The notes beneath the pieces are model-generated. The model was not told the origin of the DNA. It made no database searches and saw nothing but the letters and a program-made list of their open reading frames with translations. A stretch of 64,000 nt of DNA from Oscillospiraceae bacterium (GTDB taxonomy: Bacteria; Bacillota; Clostridia; Saccharofermentanales; Saccharofermentanaceae). Position numbers and translations under genes: made by a program. The stretch covers positions 55,574 through 119,573 of the forward strand of contig CACZGS010000009.1 in NCBI GenBank assembly GCA_902780785.1. The letters run 5' to 3'. Shown piece after piece: positions 7,942 to 14,560 of the stretch. How positions within the stretch are numbered: position 1 is the stretch's first letter; every line of letters begins with the position of its first letter.

Positions 7942-8382
7942 TCAGAGTTCGTCAGCAGGAACGAAAGGTAATTCGATTACGCCGTTGTCTGTGGATGATG
8001 TCGGTGTCGTTGTAGGCGCGTCCGGCTTCGGAGTAGGCGTAGCTGTTGCTGTCGGCTTAGGTGTGTTGGTTGCAGAACCGGAGCCTGAGCCTGAACCTGA
8101 ACCTGAACCGCTGCCAGAATCAGTTGCGGCAGTAGTTGTAGTCGTTGTTGTATCACCGTCAGGTCTTACGATAACCTCACCCTCGTCAGTTGTGACTGAA
8201 GGCTCTGTCTCGGATTCTGTCGTGGTGGCCTCTGTGGTTGTCTCGGAAGATGTCGTGGTCTCAGTGGGAACCAGAACATCATTCTTTTTATTGCAGCCAT
8301 GGATGATCAGCGCAACTACCAGTATGAGAACCAGAACGCCGCCGATGATCGAAAGTGTAATTGTCAATTGCTTTTTATCCAT
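7942..8382 (-). CDS. Membrane-anchored mucin-like protein (Thr/Ser/Pro-rich with Gly-Ser repeat)
   Basis: 146 residues from the preferred ATG at 8382 (AAGGG upstream; a longer frame to 8433 lacks a good site). One strong transmembrane segment (about residues 9-28, IIGGVLVLILVVALII) followed by an extracytoplasmic tail of low complexity: TTTSSETTTEATTT, a (T)6 block, an eight-fold SG repeat, then TPKPTATATPTPKP and an acidic end. Typical of a cell-wall spanning or glycosylated linker; no catalytic domain. Function unknown. The antisense strand is also open here because of the repeat, and that frame is considered spurious. Confidence 0.75.
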   Translation of the reverse strand: MDKKQLTITLSIIGGVLVLILVVALIIHGCNKKNDVLVPTETTTSSETTTEATTTESETEPSVTTDEGEVIVRPDGDTTTTTTTAATDSGSGSGSGSGSGSGSATNTPKPTATATPTPKPDAPTTTPTSSTDNGVIELPFVPADEL

Positions 8383-8536
8383 GTAAAGAATAATACCCTT
8401 AATAACAAAATACTGCAAATATTTTTCGAACACACCGGGCGAAATATGTTTATTTGGTTACGAATTAAAATGTAATAAAAATTTTTGAAAAAGTAGTAGT
8501 AGAATACGAGAAATAACTTAATAAGGTGTTTCGGTT

Positions 8537-8671
8537 ATGGAAGACTATTCTTACGATCACAGTTTTGAGAGCGAACAGAGCAGCACCACGATCCTCGACT
8601 ATCTCAACGAAGAAGCCGAGCTCGACAGAGTCGACTACGAGAACTTCCTAGAAGAGATCAGAGTCAGCTGA
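8537..8671 (+). CDS. Free-standing 44-residue acidic peptide
   Basis: Short ORF with AAGGTG 8 bases before ATG and its own terminator 32 bases after the stop. The product is strongly acidic (14 Asp/Glu of 44) with an aromatic N-terminus (MEDYSYDHSF) and a helix-prone C-terminal half (LDYLNEEAELDRVDYENFLEEI). No Cys, no signal peptide, no membrane segment. Unrecognised. It could be a small regulatory or adaptor protein, or a peptide substrate of the neighbouring cluster; nothing in the sequence decides this. Confidence 0.6.
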   Translation: MEDYSYDHSFESEQSSTTILDYLNEEAELDRVDYENFLEEIRVS

Positions 8672-8703
8672 TAAGGCATCCGTTCGCGGTTATTTTAAGT
8701 AAT

Positions 8704-8725
8704 AAGGGGCATTAGCCCCTTTTTT
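8704..8725 (+). terminator. Terminator of the 44-residue peptide gene
   Basis: AAGGGGC (8704-8710), 4-base loop, GCCCCTT (8715-8721), then a T run. Confidence 0.85.
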
Positions 8726-8834
8726 AATGGGTGGATGACGGGAAATGGGGGCGTGTTCGGGTGTGCTTTTTCGTGTAATTATAAAAGTCGATTTTTGTCT
8801 TTGATTTTGCGGACAATTTACTATCCAAAAACCT

Positions 8835-8900
8835 GACTTTTTCAAAAAGTCAACTTTTTAGCTATGTTTTTGTCCCATTATTCAAAGCTAAAAGTTGACT
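8835..8900 (-). terminator. Terminator hairpins of the nuclease-like gene
   Basis: On the minus strand, AGTCAACTTTTAGCT (8900-8886) pairs with AGCTAAAAAGTTGACT (8863-8848, one extra base), then a T run, then a second perfect hairpin GACTTTTT-C/G-AAAAAGTC (8851-8835) and more T. It lies just after the stop at 8918. Confidence 0.7.
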
Positions 8901-8917
8901 GACGTTTTTTGAAATAA

Positions 8918-9706
8918 TCAGTAAGGGATATCCATAGCAAAAAGCGAGTCATAAACCGCATGATTAATTTTGGTTGATAACATACTGAGGTCAAAAGGGA
9001 TGCTGTCGAAGTTATATGTATTGATCACATCGAAATCCATGACCAATCCAGCGTTGGAATAGTTTGAGCATTTTGCCTGAAGTGACTGAGCGTAGTTTGA
9101 AAAGTTTTTCATGCCGAAGTGTTCGTGAATCTTACACAAATCGAGTTCTTTAATAAGAAATACGAAGTCAGGATAGATTGGATAGTTAAGGCCCTTTATC
9201 CAGATTTCAGGTTCGTACTTAAAAGGAATCTCCTGTTCTGTGTAGTATCTGGCGATATCGACTTCATAAGCAGAGCGATAGTAGGTGCCATTATAGAGAT
9301 ACTTTTTGTTATCCGGATAGAATGGGTCAGCATCGTTTTTGAGATTATTGAAAAATGCGCTGTCCATTATTATTGGTTCGTCATTGTTGTTCAGGTAGCT
9401 TCGAACAATCTTTCTGGGGGCGATGTCAGGAGGCGGCAGTCCGCGAAAAGCACTATTCCACAAGCCTTCATATTTAGACAGGTCACAAAGGAGCTCTTCT
9501 CTTTGCTGCGTAACTAGTTGGAGCTTTGTGCCTATTTTGCTGTCTGGCAGATAGATATGATTTTTAACGAGATAGACTTTCTTTGTAGTGCCTTTTACCT
9601 TTCGCTCGGACATCGTTACTTCCGGCAGCGCGGCCAGTTGCTGCTTGCAGTAATTGATCTTGAGGGCGAGGTATTCTTTTGGAATATAGGGTTCGAGAAT
9701 GGTCAT
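8918..9706 (-). CDS. PD-(D/E)XK nuclease-like protein
   Basis: 262 residues, unrecognised as a named enzyme. The C-terminal half has the layout of a PD-(D/E)XK endonuclease-like fold: YRSAYEVDIARYY (helix with acidic residue), YEPEI, then YPIYPDFVFLI with the Asp of the PD motif, and KIHEHFGMKN where E-x-H replaces the usual E-x-K; similar proteins carry a YWEHFGM-type motif in this place (recollection). The N-terminal third is coiled-coil-prone. The gene is more AT-rich than its neighbours, stands alone, and is flanked by long AT-rich inverted repeats, all of which suggest horizontal acquisition. A role in DNA processing or defence is plausible but not shown. Confidence 0.6.
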   Translation of the reverse strand: MTILEPYIPKEYLALKINYCKQQLAALPEVTMSERKVKGTTKKVYLVKNHIYLPDSKIGTKLQLVTQQREELLCDLSKYEGLWNSAFRGLPPPDIAPRKIVRSYLNNNDEPIIMDSAFFNNLKNDADPFYPDNKKYLYNGTYYRSAYEVDIARYYTEQEIPFKYEPEIWIKGLNYPIYPDFVFLIKELDLCKIHEHFGMKNFSNYAQSLQAKCSNYSNAGLVMDFDVINTYNFDSIPFDLSMLSTKINHAVYDSLFAMDIPY

Positions 9707-9770
9707 GGGGAACCTCCGTATACGGTGCTAAGCTGGTGAATATTATGGTGCCCTGATTATAAGGGGAAAG

Positions 9771-9812
9771 CTTGTCGGTTTTTCACGACAAAACACGACA
9801 AAAACCGACAAG
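9771..9812. repeat. Inverted repeat containing a tandem decamer
   Basis: CTTGTCGGTTTTT (9771-9783) and AAAAACCGACAAG (9800-9812) are perfect 13-base inverted arms. The spacer is made largely of a tandem CACGACAAAA (9784-9793 and 9794-9803). It lies 65 bases upstream of the nuclease-like gene start, so it may be its operator or an insertion boundary. Confidence 0.7.
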
Positions 9813-9946
9813 GGGCGCGTGGAGGCTTTTTCTTAATTACATACAACCTATATTTTCTGCACAATGCGTACGGCATAAAATAATGCAATTCCCGACTTAC
9901 ATATCAAAGGGAGAGTTCTCATAATTAAAGTGTAAGAAAAAATTTA

Positions 9947-10014
9947 GCAATCCGGGCCGCGAAGGAGCGGTGGGTTGCCAGGCAATCGGGCACACGAAGA
10001 AGTGCCAGGTTGCC
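9947..10014 (+). promoter_or_regulatory. Two-hairpin structured leader before the polyphosphate kinase gene
   Basis: Hairpin 1: GCAATCC (9947-9953) with GGGTTGC (9972-9978), plus inner CCGC/GCGG. Hairpin 2: GGCAATCGGGCAC (9981-9993) with GTGCCAGGTTGCC (10002-10014), 13 pairs with one mismatch and one wobble, 8-base loop. The second ends 7 bases before the AGGAGG site. The GGTTGCC and GGCAATC elements can also pair across the two hairpins, so alternative folds exist. GC-rich against an AT-rich surrounding. Confidence 0.5.
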
Positions 10015-10033
10015 GGGATTTAGGAGGTCTCTT

Positions 10034-11521
10034 ATGCTAAAGGATTTTGTTAAGGCAGCTAAGCCGGAAGACGAAGAGTTTACACAGAGATTGGAAGAGG
10101 CGAGGGCGAAGCTTTTCGCTGCCCAGATGAAGATAAAGGAAGCAGGACTCCCCGTAATGGTAGTTTTCGAGGGGTGGGGCGCGGCAGGAAAAGGCAGCGT
10201 CTTAGGAAAGATCATTAAGAATATCGATCCGAGATTTTTCAGGGTCAAGACTTTCCCGAAGCCGACGAAGGAGGAGCTCAGATATCCGTTCCTTTACCGC
10301 TACATGAAGGAAATCCCGGAGAAGGGCAAGTTCGCGTTCTATGACACCTTCTGGATGGAGGAGATCACGGACGCGCGTGTGGAGGATTATCTCGACGACG
10401 AAGAATATGAGGAGATGATCGATTCGATCAACAAGACGGAGAGAACACTTGTTGATAACGGTTACCTTGTAATAAAGTTCTTCTTCCAGATCAGTAAGAA
10501 GGAGCAGAAGGAACGCCTCGAAAAGCTCCTCGACGACAAGGATACGAAGTGGCGTGTCGACAAGGGTGACCTTTATGAAAACAAGCACTACGATGACTGC
10601 CTTGAGGTTTACGACCAGTATCTGAAGGATACGAACAATCCGACGGCGCCGTGGTACATCATCGACAGTAAGGATAAGAAGTTCGCAGAGCTTCAGGTGC
10701 TTGAGTTCCTGAATCAGGGAATCGAGACGGCATTGAAGAATCAGAACACGGCAGCGCCGATCCTGCAGAATGTTTTCCCTCTCAAGAAGACTCCGCTCCT
10801 TAAGGAGATCGAACTTAAAGACAAGACTCTGACAGACGAGGAGTATGAGGAGAAGCTCGATAAGCTCCAGGACGAACTCCGTGACCTGCACAACAAGCTC
10901 TACAGGAAGAAGATCCCTGTCATTATCTGCTATGAGGGATGGGACGCTGCAGGCAAGGGCGGCAACATCAAGAGGATCACGGGCGCGCTCGATCCGAGAG
11001 GATTTGAGGTGCTTCCGATCGCGAGCCCGGAGCCGCACGAGAAGAACAGACACTTCCTCTGGAGATTCTGGACGAGGCTTCCGAGGACCGGCCATATCGC
11101 GATCTTTGACCGCACATGGTATGGCAGGGTCATGGTAGAACGTATCGAAGGATTCTGTTCGGAGAACGACTGGCAGAGAGCTTATAACGAGATCAATGAG
11201 TTCGAGAAAGAACTTACCGACTGGGGCGCAGTCGTCATCAAGTTCTGGGTCCAGATCGACAAGAAGACACAGCTCAAGCGCTTCAAGGAGCGTCAGGCAA
11301 ATCCGGAGAAGCAGTGGAAGATCACTGATGAGGACTGGCGCAACCGTGAGAAGTGGGATAAGTACGAGACGGCGATCGACGAGATGATCAAGAAGACATC
11401 GACCGAGTTCGCGCCGTGGTACATCCTGGAATCCGTCGACAAGAAGTATGCGCGTATCAAGGCGCTGGAGATCGTGGTCGACAGGATCAAGGAAGCGTGC
11501 GAGAAGGGCAGCAAGGACTAA
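10034..11521 (+). CDS. Two-domain PPK2 polyphosphate kinase (polyphosphate:AMP/ADP phosphotransferase type)
   Basis: 495 residues from ATG 10034, chosen because AGGAGG (10022-10027) sits 6 bases upstream; the longer frame from 10010 has no site. Tandem fusion of two PPK2 domains, as in Pap-type enzymes that phosphorylate nucleoside mono- or diphosphates with polyphosphate. Domain 1 has Walker A GWGAAGKGS (about residue 47) but its lid reads DTFWMEE. Domain 2 has GWDAAGKGG (about residue 300) and the complete lid DRTWYGRVMVERIE, so domain 2 is likely the catalytic one. Cytoplasmic. Monocistronic, with the structured leader in front. Substrate (AMP, ADP or GDP) cannot be read from sequence alone. 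Confidence 0.92.
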   Translation: MLKDFVKAAKPEDEEFTQRLEEARAKLFAAQMKIKEAGLPVMVVFEGWGAAGKGSVLGKIIKNIDPRFFRVKTFPKPTKEELRYPFLYRYMKEIPEKGKFAFYDTFWMEEITDARVEDYLDDEEYEEMIDSINKTERTLVDNGYLVIKFFFQISKKEQKERLEKLLDDKDTKWRVDKGDLYENKHYDDCLEVYDQYLKDTNNPTAPWYIIDSKDKKFAELQVLEFLNQGIETALKNQNTAAPILQNVFPLKKTPLLKEIELKDKTLTDEEYEEKLDKLQDELRDLHNKLYRKKIPVIICYEGWDAAGKGGNIKRITGALDPRGFEVLPIASPEPHEKNRHFLWRFWTRLPRTGHIAIFDRTWYGRVMVERIEGFCSENDWQRAYNEINEFEKELTDWGAVVIKFWVQIDKKTQLKRFKERQANPEKQWKITDEDWRNREKWDKYETAIDEMIKKTSTEFAPWYILESVDKKYARIKALEIVVDRIKEACEKGSKD

Positions 11522-11656
11522 AGCTGATACGCCGGTCAGGCGGATGATCACAAAGCGAAAATCATAACTGATGCCTACGGGAACTTTTTAAGTGCTCCTG
11601 CAGGCATTTTAACTGCTCAAAAAACGGGGGCAAAATGTAGGCAAAGTAGAATGAAT

Positions 11657-11676
11657 AACGCGAAATAGAGCGTTTT
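11657..11676 (+). terminator. Possible weak terminator after the PPK2 gene
   Basis: AACGC (11657-11661) pairs with GCGTT (11670-11674) followed by T. The stem is only 5 bp. The rest of 11522-11817 is AT-rich, with a TTGACA at 11701-11706 lacking a well-spaced -10; I see nothing else in it. Confidence 0.3.
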
Positions 11677-11817
11677 TTGTCCAATTTGACTACCCCACAC
11701 TTGACAGACCCGTGATAAAATAAATCTGTTAGTATATACCATAATTCGATTTTTACAAATACTTTTTCATAAATTTTATAAATAATTTTTTAGAAATTCT
11801 AAGAAAGGCAGGTTCGT

Positions 11818-12339
11818 ATGGGCTTTAAGATTGGCGACAATATCGTTTATGCCGGCAGCGGCGTTTGTCAGATAGACGACATCAAAGACATCAGTTTCTT
11901 CAAAGAGAAACCTCAGAAATACTATGTTCTGAAGCCTCTCTTTGTAGCAAGGTCCCAGTACGTATACGTGCCGCTCAATAATGAGGCTCAGGTAAGCCGC
12001 ATCAGACCTGTTGCTTCGAAGAAGGAAGCGATCGCCCTGATCGATAAGCTCCCGATCGATAACTGCAGCTGGATCGAAGACCGTAATGAGCGCAAGGCTA
12101 CATTTACGGATATCATCGTTAACGGCAGCAGGGAAGATATAGTCGGACTGATCTATCTCATCAACAGACACGCGGAGAAGCTCGCCAAGGAAGGCAAGCA
12201 TCTGAACGCACAGGACGAGCGTGCCCTGGTCGATGCGAGGAACAGGATGAACAACGAGATCGCAGTCGCTCTTAACATGGAACCTGACGGCGTTGCCTAC
12301 ATGATCCATGAGAAGACGGGACTGGAAGATTTCGCATAA
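11818..12339 (+). CDS. CarD/CdnL-family RNA-polymerase-binding regulator
   Basis: 173 residues. The N-terminal about 60 residues match the CarD/TRCF RNA-polymerase-interacting domain: GDNIVYAGSGVCQIDDI start, then YYVLKPL and YVYVPL strands. The C-terminal part (about 65-165) is helical, with charged segments as in CdnL/CarD proteins. Members bind the beta subunit of RNA polymerase and stabilise open complexes at rRNA and other promoters. AAGGCAG lies 6 bases before the ATG. Single gene with a very AT-rich 5' region. Good match by fold pattern and length; the regulated promoters are unknown. Confidence 0.85.
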   Translation: MGFKIGDNIVYAGSGVCQIDDIKDISFFKEKPQKYYVLKPLFVARSQYVYVPLNNEAQVSRIRPVASKKEAIALIDKLPIDNCSWIEDRNERKATFTDIIVNGSREDIVGLIYLINRHAEKLAKEGKHLNAQDERALVDARNRMNNEIAVALNMEPDGVAYMIHEKTGLEDFA

Positions 12340-12382
12340 AAGACGTTGAATACGGAGAAACCCGGTAAATTGGTATTAGTTA

Positions 12383-12411
12383 TTGCAATATGCAAAAAGG
12401 TGTGATTTAAT
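12383..12411 (+). promoter_or_regulatory. Promoter of the aromatic operon
   Basis: TTGCAA (12383-12388), 17-base spacer, TTTAAT (12406-12411), start expected near 12418. This places the leader peptide start about 24 bases into the transcript. Confidence 0.5.
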
Positions 12412-12441
12412 AACCGCAGTTTTGATTTAAGGAGATTCCTT

Positions 12442-12504
12442 ATGAAGACTGCGGTTTTCTTTTATGCGTATAGCTATTACTACTACTTTAGGGAGACGAA
12501 CTAA
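12442..12504 (+). CDS. Tyr/Phe-rich leader peptide of the aromatic amino acid operon
   Basis: 20-codon ORF with a strong AAGGAG site (12429-12434, 7-base spacer). Product contains six Tyr and three Phe (FFYAYSYYYYF core, residues 6-16), far above chance. It lies between the promoter and a Rho-independent terminator, 150 bases before aroF. This is the classic layout of ribosome-mediated attenuation: scarcity of charged tRNA-Tyr (or tRNA-Phe) would stall the ribosome in the Tyr run and prevent terminator formation. AAGGA-GAT-TCCTT can also fold over the ribosome binding site, and ACTGCGG (12448-12454) can pair with CCGCAG upstream (12413-12418) or in the terminator (12581-12586). Confidence 0.8.
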   Translation: MKTAVFFYAYSYYYYFRETN

Positions 12505-12555
12505 AGCGGCTTTTGCTAGCGCCTAAGAGAACCAAAGATATGATTTGATTTGAAT

Positions 12556-12594
12556 AACGCTGCAGGGTACGCAAAGAGCCCCGCAGCGTTTTTT
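12556..12594 (+). terminator. Attenuator terminator of the aromatic operon
   Basis: AACGCTGC plus GGG (12556-12567) pairs with CCC plus GCAGCGTT (to 12590), one unpaired base on each side, then six T. It precedes aroF rather than ending a gene. A possible antiterminator is GCGGC (12506-12510) pairing with GCTGC (12559-12563), only 5 bp. Confidence 0.85.
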
Positions 12595-12654
12595 ATTCAA
12601 GTTGAATCAGGTAGCAAATAGGGATATCCGAACCCTTAGAAGGAGATAATTAAC

Positions 12655-13653
12655 ATGATTGCAGTACTTAAGAACACGGCAACAAAAGAGCAGATCGCGA
12701 GCCTCATCTCATGGTTCGAGGATAAGGGCCTTAAGGTCAACGAGTCCAAGGGTGAGTTTTGCACTGTCTTAGGCCTCATCGGCGACACATCGACAGTAGA
12801 TATCGACATGCTCCAGGGCCTGGATATCATCGAGAAGGTTACGAGAGTATCCGAGACATTCAAGAAGGCAAACAGGAAGTTCCATCCTGAGGATACGGTC
12901 GTTGACGTAGCAGGCGTTAAGATCGGCGGCGGCAATTTCGCAGTCATCGCAGGTCCCTGCTCAGTAGAGAGCGAAGATCAGATCATGAGCGCTGCAAGAG
13001 CAGTAAAGGCAGCAGGCGCTACGATCCTTCGCGGCGGCGCATTCAAGCCCAGAACATCACCTTACGATTTCCAGGGACTTCATGAAGAGGGCATCAGACT
13101 TCTTCTTGAAGCTAAGAAGGAGACAGGCCTTCCCATCTGCTCCGAGATCATGAGCCCTGAGCAGATCCCGGTTTTCGAAGATGTGGATTTCCTTCAGGTC
13201 GGTGCAAGAAACATGCAGAACTTCGACCTTCTTAAGGCACTCGGTAAGACAGGCAAGCCGATCCTCTTAAAGCGCGGTCTTTCCGCTACGATCAAGGAGC
13301 TCCTCATGAGCGCAGAGTACATCATGAGCGAGGGCAACCCGAACGTTATCCTCTGCGAGAGAGGTATCAGAACATATGAGACTTACACGAGAAATACTTT
13401 CGATGTAAGCGCTATCTCAGTATTGAAGCAGATCACACACCTTCCTGTCGTAGGTGACCCTTCACATGCAACAGGCAAGTCCAGTCTCATAAAGCCGATG
13501 TCCATGGCAGCGGTAGTTTCCGGCGCGGATGCTCTCGAGATCGAAGTTCACTGCAATCCGGAAAAAGCACTCTCCGATGCAGCTCAGCAGCTTACGCCTG
13601 CGCAGTTCGGAGAAGTAATGGAAGCAATTGCAAAAGCAAGAAGCATTCTGTGA
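12655..13653 (+). CDS. aroF: 3-deoxy-7-phosphoheptulonate (DAHP) synthase, type I-beta
   Basis: First committed step of the shikimate pathway: condenses phosphoenolpyruvate and erythrose 4-phosphate. 332 residues. The N-terminal about 75 residues form the ferredoxin-like regulatory domain seen in Thermotoga-type enzymes; in these, tyrosine or phenylalanine inhibit through this domain. The barrel carries [41 protein letters not shown] and EVHCNPEKA, covering the PEP, E4P and metal-binding residues. AAGGAG lies 10 bases before the ATG. It is the first structural gene behind the Tyr-rich attenuator, so the entry step is likely controlled both by attenuation and by feedback. Confidence 0.96.
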   Translation: MIAVLKNTATKEQIASLISWFEDKGLKVNESKGEFCTVLGLIGDTSTVDIDMLQGLDIIEKVTRVSETFKKANRKFHPEDTVVDVAGVKIGGGNFAVIAGPCSVESEDQIMSAARAVKAAGATILRGGAFKPRTSPYDFQGLHEEGIRLLLEAKKETGLPICSEIMSPEQIPVFEDVDFLQVGARNMQNFDLLKALGKTGKPILLKRGLSATIKELLMSAEYIMSEGNPNVILCERGIRTYETYTRNTFDVSAISVLKQITHLPVVGDPSHATGKSSLIKPMSMAAVVSGADALEIEVHCNPEKALSDAAQQLTPAQFGEVMEAIAKARSIL

Positions 13654-13660
13654 TCAATCG

Positions 13661-13690
13661 GGCGCTGATATTTGTCAGCGTCTTTTTTTA
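13661..13690 (+). terminator. Intra-operon terminator between aroF and tyrA
   Basis: GGCGCTGA (13661-13668) pairs with TCAGCGTC (13675-13682, one G-T pair), followed by seven T. It would partly uncouple aroF from the remaining six genes. Confidence 0.65.
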
Positions 13691-13717
13691 TCAGTTCGAA
13701 AAGGAAGTGTATTTAAA

Positions 13718-14560
13718 ATGAAGATGACAGTCGGTGTAGTCGGATTAGGCCTTATAGGTGCCTCTTTCGCAAAGGCTTACAAGAGTGATGAGGAAGCAAC
13801 GGTCTACGGTTGGAACCGTACGAAGAGCATTACTCAGATGGCTCAGATGCAGGGAATCATTGATGAGGAACTGACAGATGAGAATCTGGGAAAGTGCGAT
13901 CTCGTTATCCTTTCTCTCTACCCTGAAGCAAGCATCAACTGGATGGAAGAACATAAGGACCATTTCAACAAGAACGGCATGATAATCGACGCATGCGGCA
14001 CAAAGAGACTTGTCTGTGAGAAGTGCTTTAAGATCGCCGAAGAGAACGGCCTTCTCTTCGTCGGATGCCACCCGATGGCAGGAACAAAATTCTCCGGCAT
14101 GACATATGCAAGATCAGACATGTTCTTCGGCGCGCCGATGGTAGTAGTACCGCCGAGATTTGACGACATGTTCCTGCTCGACAGAGTAAAGGATCTTCTC
14201 TCACCCTGCGGCTTCGGAAGTTATCACTTATCTCACGCCGATGAGCACGATAAGATGATCGCCTTCACATCGCAGATGGCACACCTCGTCTCGAACGCAT
14301 ACATCAAGAGCCCTTCAGCAAGGAATCATAAGGGCTTCTCTGCAGGTTCATACAAGGACATGACAAGAGTCGCATGGCTCAACCCCACAATGTGGACACA
14401 GCTCTTTCTGGAGAACAGGGACAACCTGATCTTCGAGATCGACCATCTTCAGGAAGAACTCGCTAAATACAGGAAAGCATTGGTCGAAGAAGACTTTGAC
14501 GGCCTCCGCGACTTGCTCGATGAAGGCAGAAAGATAAAAGAAGAGGTCGACGGTATATGA
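13718..14560 (+). CDS. tyrA: Prephenate dehydrogenase
   Basis: Oxidative decarboxylation of prephenate to 4-hydroxyphenylpyruvate, the tyrosine-specific branch. 280 residues from ATG 13718 (AAAGGAAG upstream; an extended frame to 13628 has no site). NAD(P) Rossmann motif GLGLIGASF at residue 8, then GCHPMAGTKFSG with the His of the catalytic region, and MVVVPP. No C-terminal ACT domain, consistent with the short length, so feedback control would come from elsewhere. Its stop overlaps the aroB start (ATGA). Position in an operon with all shikimate genes points to tyrosine as the product. Confidence 0.93.
   Translation: MKMTVGVVGLGLIGASFAKAYKSDEEATVYGWNRTKSITQMAQMQGIIDEELTDENLGKCDLVILSLYPEASINWMEEHKDHFNKNGMIIDACGTKRLVCEKCFKIAEENGLLFVGCHPMAGTKFSGMTYARSDMFFGAPMVVVPPRFDDMFLLDRVKDLLSPCGFGSYHLSHADEHDKMIAFTSQMAHLVSNAYIKSPSARNHKGFSAGSYKDMTRVAWLNPTMWTQLFLENRDNLIFEIDHLQEELAKYRKALVEEDFDGLRDLLDEGRKIKEEVDGI

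Noticed and set aside
7985..8386. 133-codon plus-strand frame opposite the mucin-like gene
   Set aside because: Val/Glu-Pro repeat generated by the complement of Thr/Gly-Ser codons; the minus-strand frame has a membrane anchor and a plausible start.
8820..8905. CRISPR-like repeats in the AT-rich stretch
   Set aside because: Only one inverted pair and one palindrome; no regularly spaced direct repeats; better read as terminators.
10202..11551. 449-codon open frame on the minus strand opposite the PPK2 gene
   Set aside because: Antisense shadow of a codon-biased gene (GAC/GAG/AAG-rich); no ribosome binding site, product has no recognisable domain and is Leu/Arg-biased.
12361..12600. T-box riboswitch before aroF
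   Set aside because: No T-box sequence (AGGGTGGNACCGCG-like) or Stem I specifier layout; the Tyr-rich ORF explains the terminator better.
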